From Acidobacteriota bacterium (GTDB lineage: Bacteria > Acidobacteriota > Terriglobia > Terriglobales > Acidobacteriaceae): DNA of 64,000 nt. The translations under genes were made by a program, and so were the position numbers. The notes below the pieces were generated by a model. It made no database searches. It was not told the DNA's origin and was given only the letters and a program-made list of their open reading frames with translations. Below, one piece after another: positions 44,193 through 52,896 of this stretch (positions are counted from its first letter, which is position 1; the number at the start of each line of letters is the position of its first letter). Where the stretch lies: contig JAJYUB010000007.1 in NCBI GenBank assembly GCA_021792795.1, forward strand, positions 31,970 through 95,969, in the 5' to 3' direction.

Positions 44193-44397
44193 GCAACGTG
44201 GCCGTCCGGCAGAAAAGAATCTGCTCTCGCTTTCGCCCGAGTTGAGTAGACTGTCCATGCGGGCGAACGAACTGTTTTTGCGGGGGCAAAGCGCGTCCAT
44301 TATCTCGCAGCCTTTCTTTCAAAGAAAATCTGGACGGCCACTGGACAGCAACGAGAAGACAGCTCGACCCACAATCGAAAGAAAGAAAGCGCAGCCA

Positions 44398-45693
44398 ATG
44401 CAGCCCGACGAGACCAAGAAAAATCATAAGGAAGGGTCGACCGCGAAAGACTCCATCCTGATACATCTTTCGTTGCTGCTGGGCAGTACGATTCTGGATG
44501 CGGCTGGCCATTCGCTGGGCCGCGTGCGCGAGGTTGCCGTCACCACCGGCGGGCGGTCGTCGCTGGTGACGGAATTGGTCTGGGGGCGGAAGGACGATCT
44601 GCAGGCGGTCTCGCCGGCGGGTTTGGAGCAGACGCCAAAGGGAGACTTGCGGCTGCGTGGAGACGCCCATCCCAGGCCCTTCAACCTGGGAGAGCCGCTG
44701 TTGCTGCTGGACCGCGACCTGATGGACCAGCAGATCATCGATGTACATGGGCGAAAAGTTGTCCGGGTCAACGACGTCTCGCTTCTTTGGCTGCCGCAGG
44801 AATGCGGCGGAGAAATGCGCGCCATTGAGGTGGAAGTAGGCACGCTGGGAGCGATGCGCCGGCTGCTGAAGGGCATTGCGACCAAGCGGGCGATTGAGCG
44901 CATCACGAAAAAAATTCCATCGCACGCGATTCCATGGGATTTTGTGGACCTGATTGAAGTGGACCCGGCGCGTCGGGTGAGGCTGAAGATTTCTCACGAG
45001 CGGTTGTCGCAATTCCATCCGTCCGACCTCGCCGATATTTTGGAGGACCTGGCGCCGGTACAGCGGGAAGCCATCTTCAACCAACTGGACGAGGAAGTGG
45101 CAGCCGAGGCGCTGGAGGAAGTGGAACCGAAGCTGCAAAAGCAACTGCTGGAATCGATGGACTCCGAACGCGCCGCCGACATTATGGAGGAGATGGACCC
45201 GAGCGCGGCCGCCGACCTATTGGGCGAGCTACGCAAGGAACAATCCGAAGCCATCCTGGAAGAGATGGAGCCGGAGGAGCGGGAAGAGGTCAAAGAGCTG
45301 CTGGAATTCAGCGAGCATTCCGCCGCTGGACGCATGACCACGAAGTATGTCGCGGTGCCGGCGGAGGCCACCGTGGCCCAGGCCATTGAGGCGCTGCGCA
45401 ATTTCGACGACGATCCCGAGACGGTGACGGAGATCTACCTGGTGAATGAAGGCGGCGTGTTGCTTGGCGTGGTCCCGCTGGCCAGGTTATTGCTGGCGTT
45501 GCCGGAAAGCAGGGTCGCGGTGCTGAGCGAATCGCGCTTCGTGAGTTGCCCCGCCGGGATGCATGACAAGCAGGTGGCGGAACTGTTCGACCGCTATAAC
45601 CTGTATGCATTGCCTGTGGTGGAAGAGCACAACAAGCTGGTGGGCGTGGTGAATGTGGACCAGGTGATTGCCTTTATGCGGCAGCAGGCGTAA
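44398..45693 (+). CDS. Soluble MgtE-N/CBS-domain protein with PRC-barrel-like N-terminus
   Basis: The 431-aa protein has a PRC-barrel-like part (LLGSTILDAAGHSLGRVREV), a second beta unit, an MgtE intracellular N-domain with SQFHPSDLADILEDLAPVQR and MDPSAAADLLGELRKEQSEA, and two CBS domains from about residue 305 (VPAEATVAQAIEALR; VGVVNVDQVIAFM). There is no membrane part, so it is not an MgtE channel. Such proteins are seen with NRAMP-like transporters; one lies at 62488 in this window. ATG 44398 is chosen; TTG 44242 and ATG 44257 give a filler-like extension. Confidence 0.82.
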   Translation: MQPDETKKNHKEGSTAKDSILIHLSLLLGSTILDAAGHSLGRVREVAVTTGGRSSLVTELVWGRKDDLQAVSPAGLEQTPKGDLRLRGDAHPRPFNLGEPLLLLDRDLMDQQIIDVHGRKVVRVNDVSLLWLPQECGGEMRAIEVEVGTLGAMRRLLKGIATKRAIERITKKIPSHAIPWDFVDLIEVDPARRVRLKISHERLSQFHPSDLADILEDLAPVQREAIFNQLDEEVAAEALEEVEPKLQKQLLESMDSERAADIMEEMDPSAAADLLGELRKEQSEAILEEMEPEEREEVKELLEFSEHSAAGRMTTKYVAVPAEATVAQAIEALRNFDDDPETVTEIYLVNEGGVLLGVVPLARLLLALPESRVAVLSESRFVSCPAGMHDKQVAELFDRYNLYALPVVEEHNKLVGVVNVDQVIAFMRQQA

Positions 45694-45727
45694 GCCGGCG
45701 AAAATTTCGTTATTCGAAGATGATGTT

Positions 45728-45846
45728 CGTCATTCTGAGGTTGCCGTGGGTCGCCGCAGCGACAAGAATTCAGAGGGCGATCGCTGCAATTACCGGACGA
45801 ATGTTCCCTGGATTCTTCACTCCGCTGCGCTTCGCTCGGAATGACT
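45728..45846. repeat. CATTCTGA/GAATCCAGA repeat, long form
   Basis: CGTCATTCTGAGG...AAGAATTCAGAG faces CCTGGATTCTTC...TCGGAATGACTC. An inner stem GGTCGCCGCAGCGAC is added in the left arm. It precedes the glycosyltransferase cassette. Confidence 0.8.
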
Positions 45847-45892
45847 CTCTTTTGTGAAATTGCGTGGAAGAAATGTAGGTCAAGCCGGGACC

Positions 45893-46999
45893 ATGGACAC
45901 ATTGCCCACATTGCTGCCAGCGCCGAACGGGCTGCGGATTCTTTATATCGCGCCGATGAATTACGGCTGGTATGGGCTCTATCGGCAGCGCAGCCTGGAA
46001 CGGCTTGGCAACACCGTTTTTCCTGTCGACATCATGCAATATGAGAAGCGCGGCAATCCTTTCATGGCGCGGGTCCGGTACCGGCTGCAAATTGGCCGAG
46101 TGGTGGCGCAGATGAATGAAGATGTGTTGCGGCTGGCGAAAGAACATCGCGTCGATGCGGTATGGTTCGACAAGCCGTTGTTTATCCGTGCCGCCACGCT
46201 GCGCCAGTTGCGGGTCATGGGCATCGCGACGGTGGATTACATGATCGACAATCCATTCGGTCCGCGGCGCGATCCTGGATTTCGCCTGTATGTGCGCACC
46301 ATTCCAGAATACGACCTGCATGTGCAGCAGCGGGATGTGAGCGTCGCGGAATATCTGGCGCGGGACGCGCGGCGGGTGGTGAAGGTGCAGACGGCGTTCG
46401 AGCCCAGCGTTCATTTTCCACCGCCGGCAGGTTGGTCGGACAAGGAACGCACGCGGGAAGTTTCGTTTATTGGCACGCCGTATGACGAACGGCCGAGGTT
46501 CCTGACCGATCTGTGGCGCAAATACGATTTGCCGGTGGCGATCTCCGGGCCGCGCGTCTGGGCCCGCAAGCTGGATCGCGATGCGTTGGCCGCGTTGTAT
46601 CCAGAGCCGGACGAATTGTACGACGCGGCGTATCGCGAAGGCATCTGGCGCTCGAAGATCAACCTGAGCTTTTTGACCCACGGCAACCAGGATGAGTATG
46701 CGCACAAGAGCTTTGAAATTGCCGCGTGCGGAGGATTTTTATTGGCGGAGCGATCCGCCGGACACAGCGAGCGGTTTCGAGAAAACGAGGAGGCGGCGTT
46801 CTTCTCGGGCATTGAGGAGTGCGCGGAAAAGATTCAACGCTATCTCCACGACGAACCGGCGCGGGCGCGCATTGCCGCCGCCGGACGGCGTCGCGCGGTG
46901 ACGGGCGGGTATGACAACGACACGCAACTGGCCAAGGTGCTGGACGTGGTGGAGGAGTTGTTGCCGGAGATTCGCGGAAGCCGCGGCGGGCCGAAATGA
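45893..46999 (+). CDS. CgeB-like glycosyltransferase
   Basis: The 368-aa protein has an N-terminal half with RILYIAPMNYGWYGLYRQRS and MGIATVDYMIDNPFG, and a C-terminal GT-B half with EVSFIGTPYDERPRF, INLSFLTHGNQDEY, KSFEIAACGGFLLAERS and RFRENEEAAFFSG. This is the CgeB/DUF3880-type glycosyltransferase layout used in cell-surface or spore-coat glycans. It overlaps the next gene by 4 bases (ATGA). ATG 45893 opens the fold; a GTG 39 bases earlier is within the repeat edge. Confidence 0.88.
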   Translation: MDTLPTLLPAPNGLRILYIAPMNYGWYGLYRQRSLERLGNTVFPVDIMQYEKRGNPFMARVRYRLQIGRVVAQMNEDVLRLAKEHRVDAVWFDKPLFIRAATLRQLRVMGIATVDYMIDNPFGPRRDPGFRLYVRTIPEYDLHVQQRDVSVAEYLARDARRVVKVQTAFEPSVHFPPPAGWSDKERTREVSFIGTPYDERPRFLTDLWRKYDLPVAISGPRVWARKLDRDALAALYPEPDELYDAAYREGIWRSKINLSFLTHGNQDEYAHKSFEIAACGGFLLAERSAGHSERFRENEEAAFFSGIEECAEKIQRYLHDEPARARIAAAGRRRAVTGGYDNDTQLAKVLDVVEELLPEIRGSRGGPK

Positions 47000-48570
47000 T
47001 CGTCGATCTCAAACGCGGCCAAGTTTTGCCCGAGTTCACTGCCGACGTGTGCGTTGTTGGCGCGGGGGCAGCAGGCATCGTGCTGGCTACGCAGTTGATG
47101 CGTCAGGGCAAACGCGTGCTGTTGCTGGAAAGCGGCGGAGGCAAAGAGGAAGAAGCGGTGCAGCAGTTGAACAAAAGCGAACGGACGGGTCAGCCGCTGA
47201 AGGCGGCACACGCAGGGCGTTTTCGCGCGCTGGGCGGGACAACGATTCGCTGGGGCGGGCAGATTCAAGAAATGCAGGAGCGGGATTTTGAAGCGCGTCC
47301 TGGAATTCCAGGGAGCGGGTGGCCGATTGCGAAGTCTGAGCTGACGCCGTATTACGAGCGAGCGCTTGAGGCGGAAGGATTGCTGCCGGTGCTGCGGACC
47401 GATGAGGAGGTGTGGCGGGAGTCCGGCTCAGCCCCGCCGAAACTTTCCGAGGACCTGATTCCATATTTCACTCGCTGGTGTCCGGAGCCGAATTTTGCGC
47501 GGCTGTACCGGGACGCGCTGGCTTCGACGAACATTTGCGTGGTGTTGCACGCGACCGTGTGCGAACCGATGATGAACGAGGCGGGGGATGCTGTGCTGGG
47601 CGCGCGTTGCAGGAACCTGGCCGGGAGCGAACATGTTTTCCATGCGCCGACGTATGTCTTTTGCCTGGGAATGATGGAGACGGTCAATTTACTGCTGCAG
47701 CCGTTGGAGAAGGGGCAGGCGCCATGGCAGAAAAATGAGTGGCTGGGGCGGCATGTGCAGAGCCACATTGAAACCAACGCTGCCAAGCTGGTGAATGTCG
47801 ATCGCAAGCGGATGGAACAGGTGTTCCCGAATGTGTATCTGAAGGGAAGGAAATATCAGCCGAAGCTGCGGGTGACGGAGGAGCGGCAGCGGAAAGACGA
47901 GACGCTGAATATTGCGGGGGCAATTTCATTCATCAGCCTGGGAAGCGTGGAACAGGATGTGCGGCAGATGAAGTCGGCGGCGCGGAACCTGTTGCGGGGG
48001 AACTGGTCCGCAATTGGTGTGCGCGATACGCTGCCGGCACTGCGGCGGCTGCCGATCCTGCTGCAGTTGGCGTATAGCTTTTATGCCAGCCATCGCGCCT
48101 ATTGGCCGAAGGATGTGACGTATTGGCTGCGAGTGCATTGCGAGCAGGAGCCGCTGTCGGCCAGCCGGACCACGCTGTCGCCGGAACGCGATGCGATGGG
48201 GATGTTCCGCAGCCGGATTGACTGGCAGGTGTCGCCGCTGGAGTGGAAGACGATTCGGCGCTTCACGCAGGTGGCGCAGCGGGCGTTGGAGAATGCCGGC
48301 TTGGCGACGCTGGAGCCGCAGCCGGAGCTGGCGCTGGAAGACGGTCATCGCCAGGTGACGTTCGACGATAGTTATCACTGGATGGGCGGCACGCGCATGG
48401 CCGCGACCGCTGCCGAGGGCGTGGTCGATACGGATTTGAAGTTGTACGGCGTGCGCAACGCGTATGTGTGCAGCGCGTCGGTCTACCCGACTTCAGGCTT
48501 TGCAAATCCAGTGCATACCTTGCTGGCGCTGGCGATTCGCCTGGCCGATCATTTGGCATCCAGACCATAG
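46996..48570 (+). CDS. GMC-family FAD-dependent oxidoreductase
   Basis: The 524-aa flavoenzyme has the FAD motif DVCVVGAGAAGIVLATQL, RALGGTTIRWGGQIQ, the substrate domain and the C-terminal GMC block DDSYHWMGGTRMA and SASVYPTSGFANPVHTLLAL. The His of HW is the conserved catalytic base region. GMC enzymes oxidise alcohol groups on sugars or other compounds. Coupled by a 4-base overlap to a glycosyltransferase, so it probably modifies a glycan or glycolipid precursor (inference). Confidence 0.92.
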   Translation: MIVDLKRGQVLPEFTADVCVVGAGAAGIVLATQLMRQGKRVLLLESGGGKEEEAVQQLNKSERTGQPLKAAHAGRFRALGGTTIRWGGQIQEMQERDFEARPGIPGSGWPIAKSELTPYYERALEAEGLLPVLRTDEEVWRESGSAPPKLSEDLIPYFTRWCPEPNFARLYRDALASTNICVVLHATVCEPMMNEAGDAVLGARCRNLAGSEHVFHAPTYVFCLGMMETVNLLLQPLEKGQAPWQKNEWLGRHVQSHIETNAAKLVNVDRKRMEQVFPNVYLKGRKYQPKLRVTEERQRKDETLNIAGAISFISLGSVEQDVRQMKSAARNLLRGNWSAIGVRDTLPALRRLPILLQLAYSFYASHRAYWPKDVTYWLRVHCEQEPLSASRTTLSPERDAMGMFRSRIDWQVSPLEWKTIRRFTQVAQRALENAGLATLEPQPELALEDGHRQVTFDDSYHWMGGTRMAATAAEGVVDTDLKLYGVRNAYVCSASVYPTSGFANPVHTLLALAIRLADHLASRP

Positions 48571-48573
48571 AAT

Positions 48574-48611
48574 CCCACCCTTCGCGATAAGGCCGCGAAG
48601 GGTGGGGCACC
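48574..48611. repeat. GGGTGCCCC-type hairpin, copy 3
   Basis: CCCACCCTTCGCG (48574-48586) pairs perfectly with CGCGAAGGGTGGG (48594-48606) and is followed by GCACCC. It lies between two genes of the cassette. Confidence 0.75.
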
Positions 48612-48653
48612 CGATTCACCGATATGGAACGAGTGAGCAGAAAAGGAACTCCC

Positions 48654-49607
48654 ATGCTTGAGACGATTGAGTTGGCGGGCGGCGGCCGCGGAACGACGCG
48701 GCTGGGATTCGGCGGCTCCGGCCTGATGGGTGGGGCCAGTGATCGCGAATCGCTGCGGCTGCTGGAGACCGCATTTGAGGCGGGCATTCGGCATTTCGAC
48801 GTGGCGCCCGCATACGGACATGGCCAAGCGGAGCGATGCCTGGGAATATTTTTGCGTGGGAAAAGGGAGCAGGTCACGGTGGCCACGAAATACGGCATCC
48901 TGCCGCCGACGGGGTCGGGGGCGCTGGAAGTGGCGCGTCGTGTGGTGCGGCCTGCGGTTGCGCGGCTGCCAGCACTTCGAAAACGAGTGGCGCAGGCGGC
49001 GGCTGGACTCAGGAGCAGGGCGCATTTTTCCGCGGAAGAGGCACGACGGTCGCTGGACCGCAGTTTGCGGGAACTGGGGACCGATCGCATCGACGCATGG
49101 CTGCTGCATGAAGCGACGGCGGAGGACCTCGACAGGTCGGATTTGCTGCCGTTTCTTCAGGACGCGCAGCAGCAGGGCCTGATCGGGACGTATGGGGTGG
49201 GCACGGAGCGCCGTCGACTGGATGAATTGTGGCAGCGGCATCGCGATGCCTGCGCGGTGTTGCAGTTTGAGTGGTCGGCGCTGGATGAAAAGACGCAATT
49301 TCCGGGAGCGTTTGTCATCCATCACCGCAGTATTTCAGGTGCGATGAACGCCATGCGCGATTTGTTCGATCGGGACGCGGAGCTTTGTCGCCGCTGGTCG
49401 AATGCAGTGGATTCGGATTTGTCCGATACGAAAATTCTTGCTGGAGTTCTGTTGCAAGCTGCGTTGGCGGCGAATCCCAAGGGGATGGTGTTGTTTTCGT
49501 CGCGAGCGGCGGAGCACATCCGAGCGAATGTGCGGGCGGCAGGGGAAGCGGGTGCGCGCACGAGAGGAATGCGCTTTCTGGAGTTGGTGGCGGAGGAGCG
49601 CGGCTAG
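48654..49607 (+). CDS. Aldo/keto reductase
   Basis: The 317-aa enzyme has GFGGSGLMGG, the catalytic tetrad residues in HFDVAPAYGHGQAE (Asp, Tyr), VATKYGI (Lys) and LLHEAT (His), plus a C-terminal NAD(P) region ending with LFSSRAAEHIRAN. A 45-residue insertion near residues 85-125 (arginine-rich) is not typical. The ATG at 48654 follows AAAAGGA. Third gene of the cassette with glycosyltransferase and GMC enzyme. Confidence 0.9.
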   Translation: MLETIELAGGGRGTTRLGFGGSGLMGGASDRESLRLLETAFEAGIRHFDVAPAYGHGQAERCLGIFLRGKREQVTVATKYGILPPTGSGALEVARRVVRPAVARLPALRKRVAQAAAGLRSRAHFSAEEARRSLDRSLRELGTDRIDAWLLHEATAEDLDRSDLLPFLQDAQQQGLIGTYGVGTERRRLDELWQRHRDACAVLQFEWSALDEKTQFPGAFVIHHRSISGAMNAMRDLFDRDAELCRRWSNAVDSDLSDTKILAGVLLQAALAANPKGMVLFSSRAAEHIRANVRAAGEAGARTRGMRFLELVAEERG

Positions 49608-49674
49608 AGGGACGGCACGCGTGAAAAACGGATGGTCGGTCTGATGGGACGATCGGATGAATCATTGTGGTCGA

Positions 49675-49750
49675 ACGCAGCCCGCAGGGGCTGAAGCCCA
49701 GGCATATTTTCGATGCTCTACGGCCCGACTGAAGTCGGACCCTGTTACAA
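49675..49750. repeat. GGCTGAAGCC repeat, copy 2
   Basis: GCAGGGGCTGAAGCCCAGG, then CGATGCTCTACGG, then CGACTGAAGTCGGACCCTG and TTACAA. The word order matches 39631-39694. No gene lies in the 254-base gap it occupies. Confidence 0.6.
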
Positions 49751-49861
49751 AGCGAATGTGGCCGAGGTACGCTGCCGACGTCGCGATTCGGGCGAGCGCG
49801 TGAGACGGCTTGCCGGAACAATTTCGACGCTTCAGACGTCCATACACTGGTCCAACAGGTC

Positions 49862-50461
49862 CTAAAACAGGGTCGGCTCGTCCGCCATCTGGCGGCCTTT
49901 TTTCTTCCGTTGGGCGGGCACGGACGTTACCGCCGGATGGCCCGCTGCGGGACTGCGGCTCTCGTCCGATCCAAGCATCGACAGCAACGCCCGCATCTCT
50001 TTGCGCAGTTCGTTGAACTTCGGGCTCGCCGCTGAACTCTTCGGTCCCACAGCCGAAATGCCCACTGCACTCCCGGCTTTTGTCGGCGGCTGCGGACTGA
50101 TGAAGTCTGTCTTGCGTCGCATCGGGTGCGGCGCTGTGCCATTTTGCGAATCGCCTGCAATCGGCGTGGCCCGCTTCTCCGCCAGCGATCGGCGCGCGCC
50201 GGCAATGGTGAATCCCTCGTCGTACAACAAGCGCTTGATCTCCAGAACAATCTCGACATCGCGCTTGCGATACAGTCGCTGACCGCTGCCGCCCTTGTGG
50301 GGCTTCAACTGCGGAAATTCCGTTTCCCAAAATCGCAGCACATACGCCGGCAAGCTGCACAGGCGTGCAACGTCCCCAATACGAAAATAAAGTTTGTCTG
50401 GAATGGAGACAGGCGTCTTCACGGATTGCATCCTGCGTCGGGCGGGTTGCGGTTGTGCCAT
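49862..50461 (-). CDS. MerR-family transcriptional regulator
   Basis: The 199-aa regulator has the winged [23 protein letters not shown] with [39 protein letters not shown] and a C-terminal disordered tail rich in Pro, Ala, Ser and Lys. The metal- or drug-binding half usual in MerR is missing, so the signal is unknown. GGGGAG before ATG 50461 supports the start. It runs opposite to the cassette upstream. Confidence 0.9.
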   Translation of the reverse strand: MAQPQPARRRMQSVKTPVSIPDKLYFRIGDVARLCSLPAYVLRFWETEFPQLKPHKGGSGQRLYRKRDVEIVLEIKRLLYDEGFTIAGARRSLAEKRATPIAGDSQNGTAPHPMRRKTDFISPQPPTKAGSAVGISAVGPKSSAASPKFNELRKEMRALLSMLGSDESRSPAAGHPAVTSVPAQRKKKGRQMADEPTLF

Positions 50462-50736
50462 CGGACTCCCCAATTCCCCAGGCAGTGATGCATCCAACAT
50501 TTCATCTTACAGAAGCGAAAACAAACTTCATCGTTTCGTGCTGCTGTGCCGCACAGCTTCTCGTTCTCGGGTCGCTTCAATCTTCCGCGCGCACCGGCGG
50601 CCGCGACCAGCGACCCTGTCCAAAGTATAAGTTGTCGCAGGTCGATTGCACAGCGCCTATTCTCCTCTTCAACCGAATGCTCCACCGAAATTTTCGCGCC
50701 CCACCTCTCCTCCAAAACCGCATCGACCTGCCGACG

Positions 50737-52422
50737 TCATTTCCCTCCCGTACGACGGCCGCCCGCCTGCGGCGGCAAACTGGAAAGAGGCGGGAACTCC
50801 CTTGTATTGGCGGGGCCCGCCGGACGCCCTAGCGCCAGATTGTTCACCTGGATTGGATCGAGCGGGCGTCCAGGGTCCTGGCTCAACGCGGGCAATTGCC
50901 GCTCAAAGGCTGGCCCCGCGGCGGCGGGCGGCGTGCGCGCAATCAGCCGAAATTTCCCGTCCGATTGCCCCTGCGAAGGCCCCGTTAACGCGCTCTGCGG
51001 CTGTACTGTAATCGCTGGCGCCTGCGACACGATCACCGGCGGCCGCTCCGACGGAACAGCCACCGTGGCGACCGGTTGCGGAAGCAGGCTCTGCAGCGTG
51101 GGGGCGACCATGGGATGCGGAAGCACCCGTGCGGACGCCCATTGCTGCACGGTGGGATGCACCGCCGTATCGGGCGTGGTCCCGTGTCCCGAGGCAAATT
51201 CATTGGATGGGACCGCGATCGTCCCTGCCTTCCGATTCACGTAGCGGATGGAATGGAACCCGGTCCCGGTGTGATAGTAGCGGTAATAGTTCGAGGCATC
51301 GATCGCGCGGCGGCTGGAAAGGCTGTCGCGCATGTTCGTCAGGTTCACTTGAGTGAAGTAGCGCGGCGTGCAGAAGTACGACGGATAGAATGGCTCTCCC
51401 GCTGCCAGCGGGACCCAGCCGGAAAGAGAAGCGCCTCCTGCACCGGAGAAGCTCGCGCCGCCAACGAACGCGACCATCGCCGGCGCATACACCGGACTCA
51501 CTCCCGACGGCCCCGGAATCCATCCCCACCGCGAGCCCAAGTCCGTCCATCGTCCATAGTGAAACGGCGCGAAACCCCATGCATCCGCATCCACCCACGT
51601 CCACCCCCATGGCGCGACCCACGACCAGCGCCCATTGGAGTACGGCGACCACCCCGCCGGAACGTTGGAGGGATACCAGACCGGACCATACTCCAGCGTT
51701 TGCTTCCATGTTCCGTTGCTGTCGAGATCGTCGAATCCAACGGTGTTCGGATTGACATATCGCCGAGCCTCCGAACTGAGAAAGGCCCGGTCGCGCTGCA
51801 GGCTCCAGATGTCAAACGGGTCCTTGCCCGGCATGGGCTGGGTCAGCGCCTGGATCGGGTTTCCGCCGACCAGATGGACACATTCGCCCGCCCCTAAAAC
51901 TTTTGAGAGGCTGGGGCCGCCGATCCGGACTTCGCCGGAATCCACTGTCACCAATGTGCCGCCATCGGCCATATAGGCGTCGACGCGAAAATCGCCCGGC
52001 TGCACCGCTGTGATCGCGCCGTTGGGCGTGTCCACTTCCACATGGCTCTTCGGGCCCAGCGCGAACGTACGCACGTGCAGGCTCCCCTGCGCAAGCGCCA
52101 GTTGCGTCGTTTCGTTGGTCAGGCTCGCGACGGTCAGGTCCGTATACCGCCACGCTCGCACCGCTAGCTGACCCATTTGCAGTTCCGCGTGGCCATCCTG
52201 ATCGACGTATAGACGGTCTCCCGTGGTCATAGGAGTGTTCACCGCAGCCTGCGTCCATTGCTCCGTCCCCGCTGGCTCTAGCGACACATGGGCTGCAATC
52301 TGCGCCAGCCGCGCCACCCTGGCCGGCGGACTGTCCTCAACGGCAAGCGCGCGCGCGCCACTCAGGAGCAAGAGTGCGGCGAGAGATAAACCCAACGAAA
52401 AAGAGCGCGGGTAGGTTTTCAT
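50737..52422 (-). CDS. Secreted FecR-domain, DUF6600-like protein
   Basis: The 561-aa exported protein has a signal peptide (FSLGLSLAALLLLSGARALA), a FecR-like domain with DGHAELQMGQLAVRAW, VEVDTPNGAITAVQPGDFRV and TVDSGEVRI, then a Trp/Pro/Gly/Tyr-rich region with repeated YGPVWYP, SNGRWSWVAPWGWTWVD and FHYGRWTDLGSRWGWIPG, typical of DUF6600, and a Pro/Gln-rich tail. A beta-rich envelope or matrix protein is likely. ATG 52422 starts the signal; an upstream start at 52443 adds seven residues. Confidence 0.85.
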   Translation of the reverse strand: MKTYPRSFSLGLSLAALLLLSGARALAVEDSPPARVARLAQIAAHVSLEPAGTEQWTQAAVNTPMTTGDRLYVDQDGHAELQMGQLAVRAWRYTDLTVASLTNETTQLALAQGSLHVRTFALGPKSHVEVDTPNGAITAVQPGDFRVDAYMADGGTLVTVDSGEVRIGGPSLSKVLGAGECVHLVGGNPIQALTQPMPGKDPFDIWSLQRDRAFLSSEARRYVNPNTVGFDDLDSNGTWKQTLEYGPVWYPSNVPAGWSPYSNGRWSWVAPWGWTWVDADAWGFAPFHYGRWTDLGSRWGWIPGPSGVSPVYAPAMVAFVGGASFSGAGGASLSGWVPLAAGEPFYPSYFCTPRYFTQVNLTNMRDSLSSRRAIDASNYYRYYHTGTGFHSIRYVNRKAGTIAVPSNEFASGHGTTPDTAVHPTVQQWASARVLPHPMVAPTLQSLLPQPVATVAVPSERPPVIVSQAPAITVQPQSALTGPSQGQSDGKFRLIARTPPAAAGPAFERQLPALSQDPGRPLDPIQVNNLALGRPAGPANTREFPPLSSLPPQAGGRRTGGK

Positions 52423-52602
52423 TTGGACTGCCTCCGGTCCCACCGTGGACCCTCAATTGGACGGACTCCGCGTTCTTAAGTTGATCTTCCGGTGTCTATT
52501 TTTATGTTTCTCACGGTCAAAATCCCCCGGGCCAAGGGCCTATTGAATCCAGAGAGAGAGAACTTGGCCACGGACTGCGGCGGGCCCCGCCAAATCTTCC
52601 TG

Positions 52603-52638
52603 AAAAAAAAACGGCCTTGCCAAAATAGCAAGGCCGTT
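52603..52638 (-). terminator. Strong minus-strand terminator of the candidate small RNA
   Basis: On the minus strand AACGGCCTTGC (plus 52638-52628) pairs perfectly with GCAAGGCCGTT (plus 52620-52610) around a 7-base loop, followed by at least seven U residues (A-run 52603-52609 on the plus strand). Confidence 0.92.
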
Positions 52639-52762
52639 GCCTGGTGTGTTGCAGAAAGTCGTCACTTGCGGCGCAACTCGGAGCATTTGCCTCCGGCAGC
52701 TTCTTCTCCCGAAAAGCTGTTTGTACTTCAAACCCCAAGAATTGCGCTTCCAAATGACGTCA
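52603..52762 (-). ncRNA. Candidate small RNA of about 160 nt, no reading frame
   Basis: A promoter (-35 at 52792-52797, -10 at 52768-52773) and a perfect terminator bound a transcript with no credible reading frame: the one open frame has a TTG start and runs through the terminator. The RNA folds into stacked local hairpins (plus coordinates): GTTTG/CAAAC (52719-52723, 52729-52733), CAGCTT/AAGCTG (52697-52702, 52714-52719), CGGAG/CTCCG (52679-52683, 52691-52695), TTGC/GCAA (52666-52669, 52673-52676), then the terminator stem. It is divergent from the lipoprotein gene at 52897. No known RNA family fits by eye. Confidence 0.7.
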
Positions 52763-52767
52763 CCCCA

Positions 52768-52797
52768 TATATAGTGCGCTACACGTAACAATGTCAA
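52768..52797 (-). promoter_or_regulatory. Strong sigma-70-type promoter for the small RNA
   Basis: On the minus strand TTGACA (52797-52792, perfect) is followed by 18 bases and TATATA (52773-52768). The start would be near 52762. The palindrome TGACGTCA follows just inside. Confidence 0.8.
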
Positions 52798-52896
52798 CAA
52801 AAAAATGCATTTTTCCGTTCCCCGGCTTGAACTTCAGTGAAGATCAAAGCGTATCTTGGTCACAGAGCACAATCGTTTTGCCGCAGGAGAGCACGT

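Noticed and set aside
52517..52800. Small protein frames on the minus strand across the candidate RNA
   Set aside because: They run through the terminator stem and U-run and have no ribosome binding site, so a noncoding RNA is the better reading.
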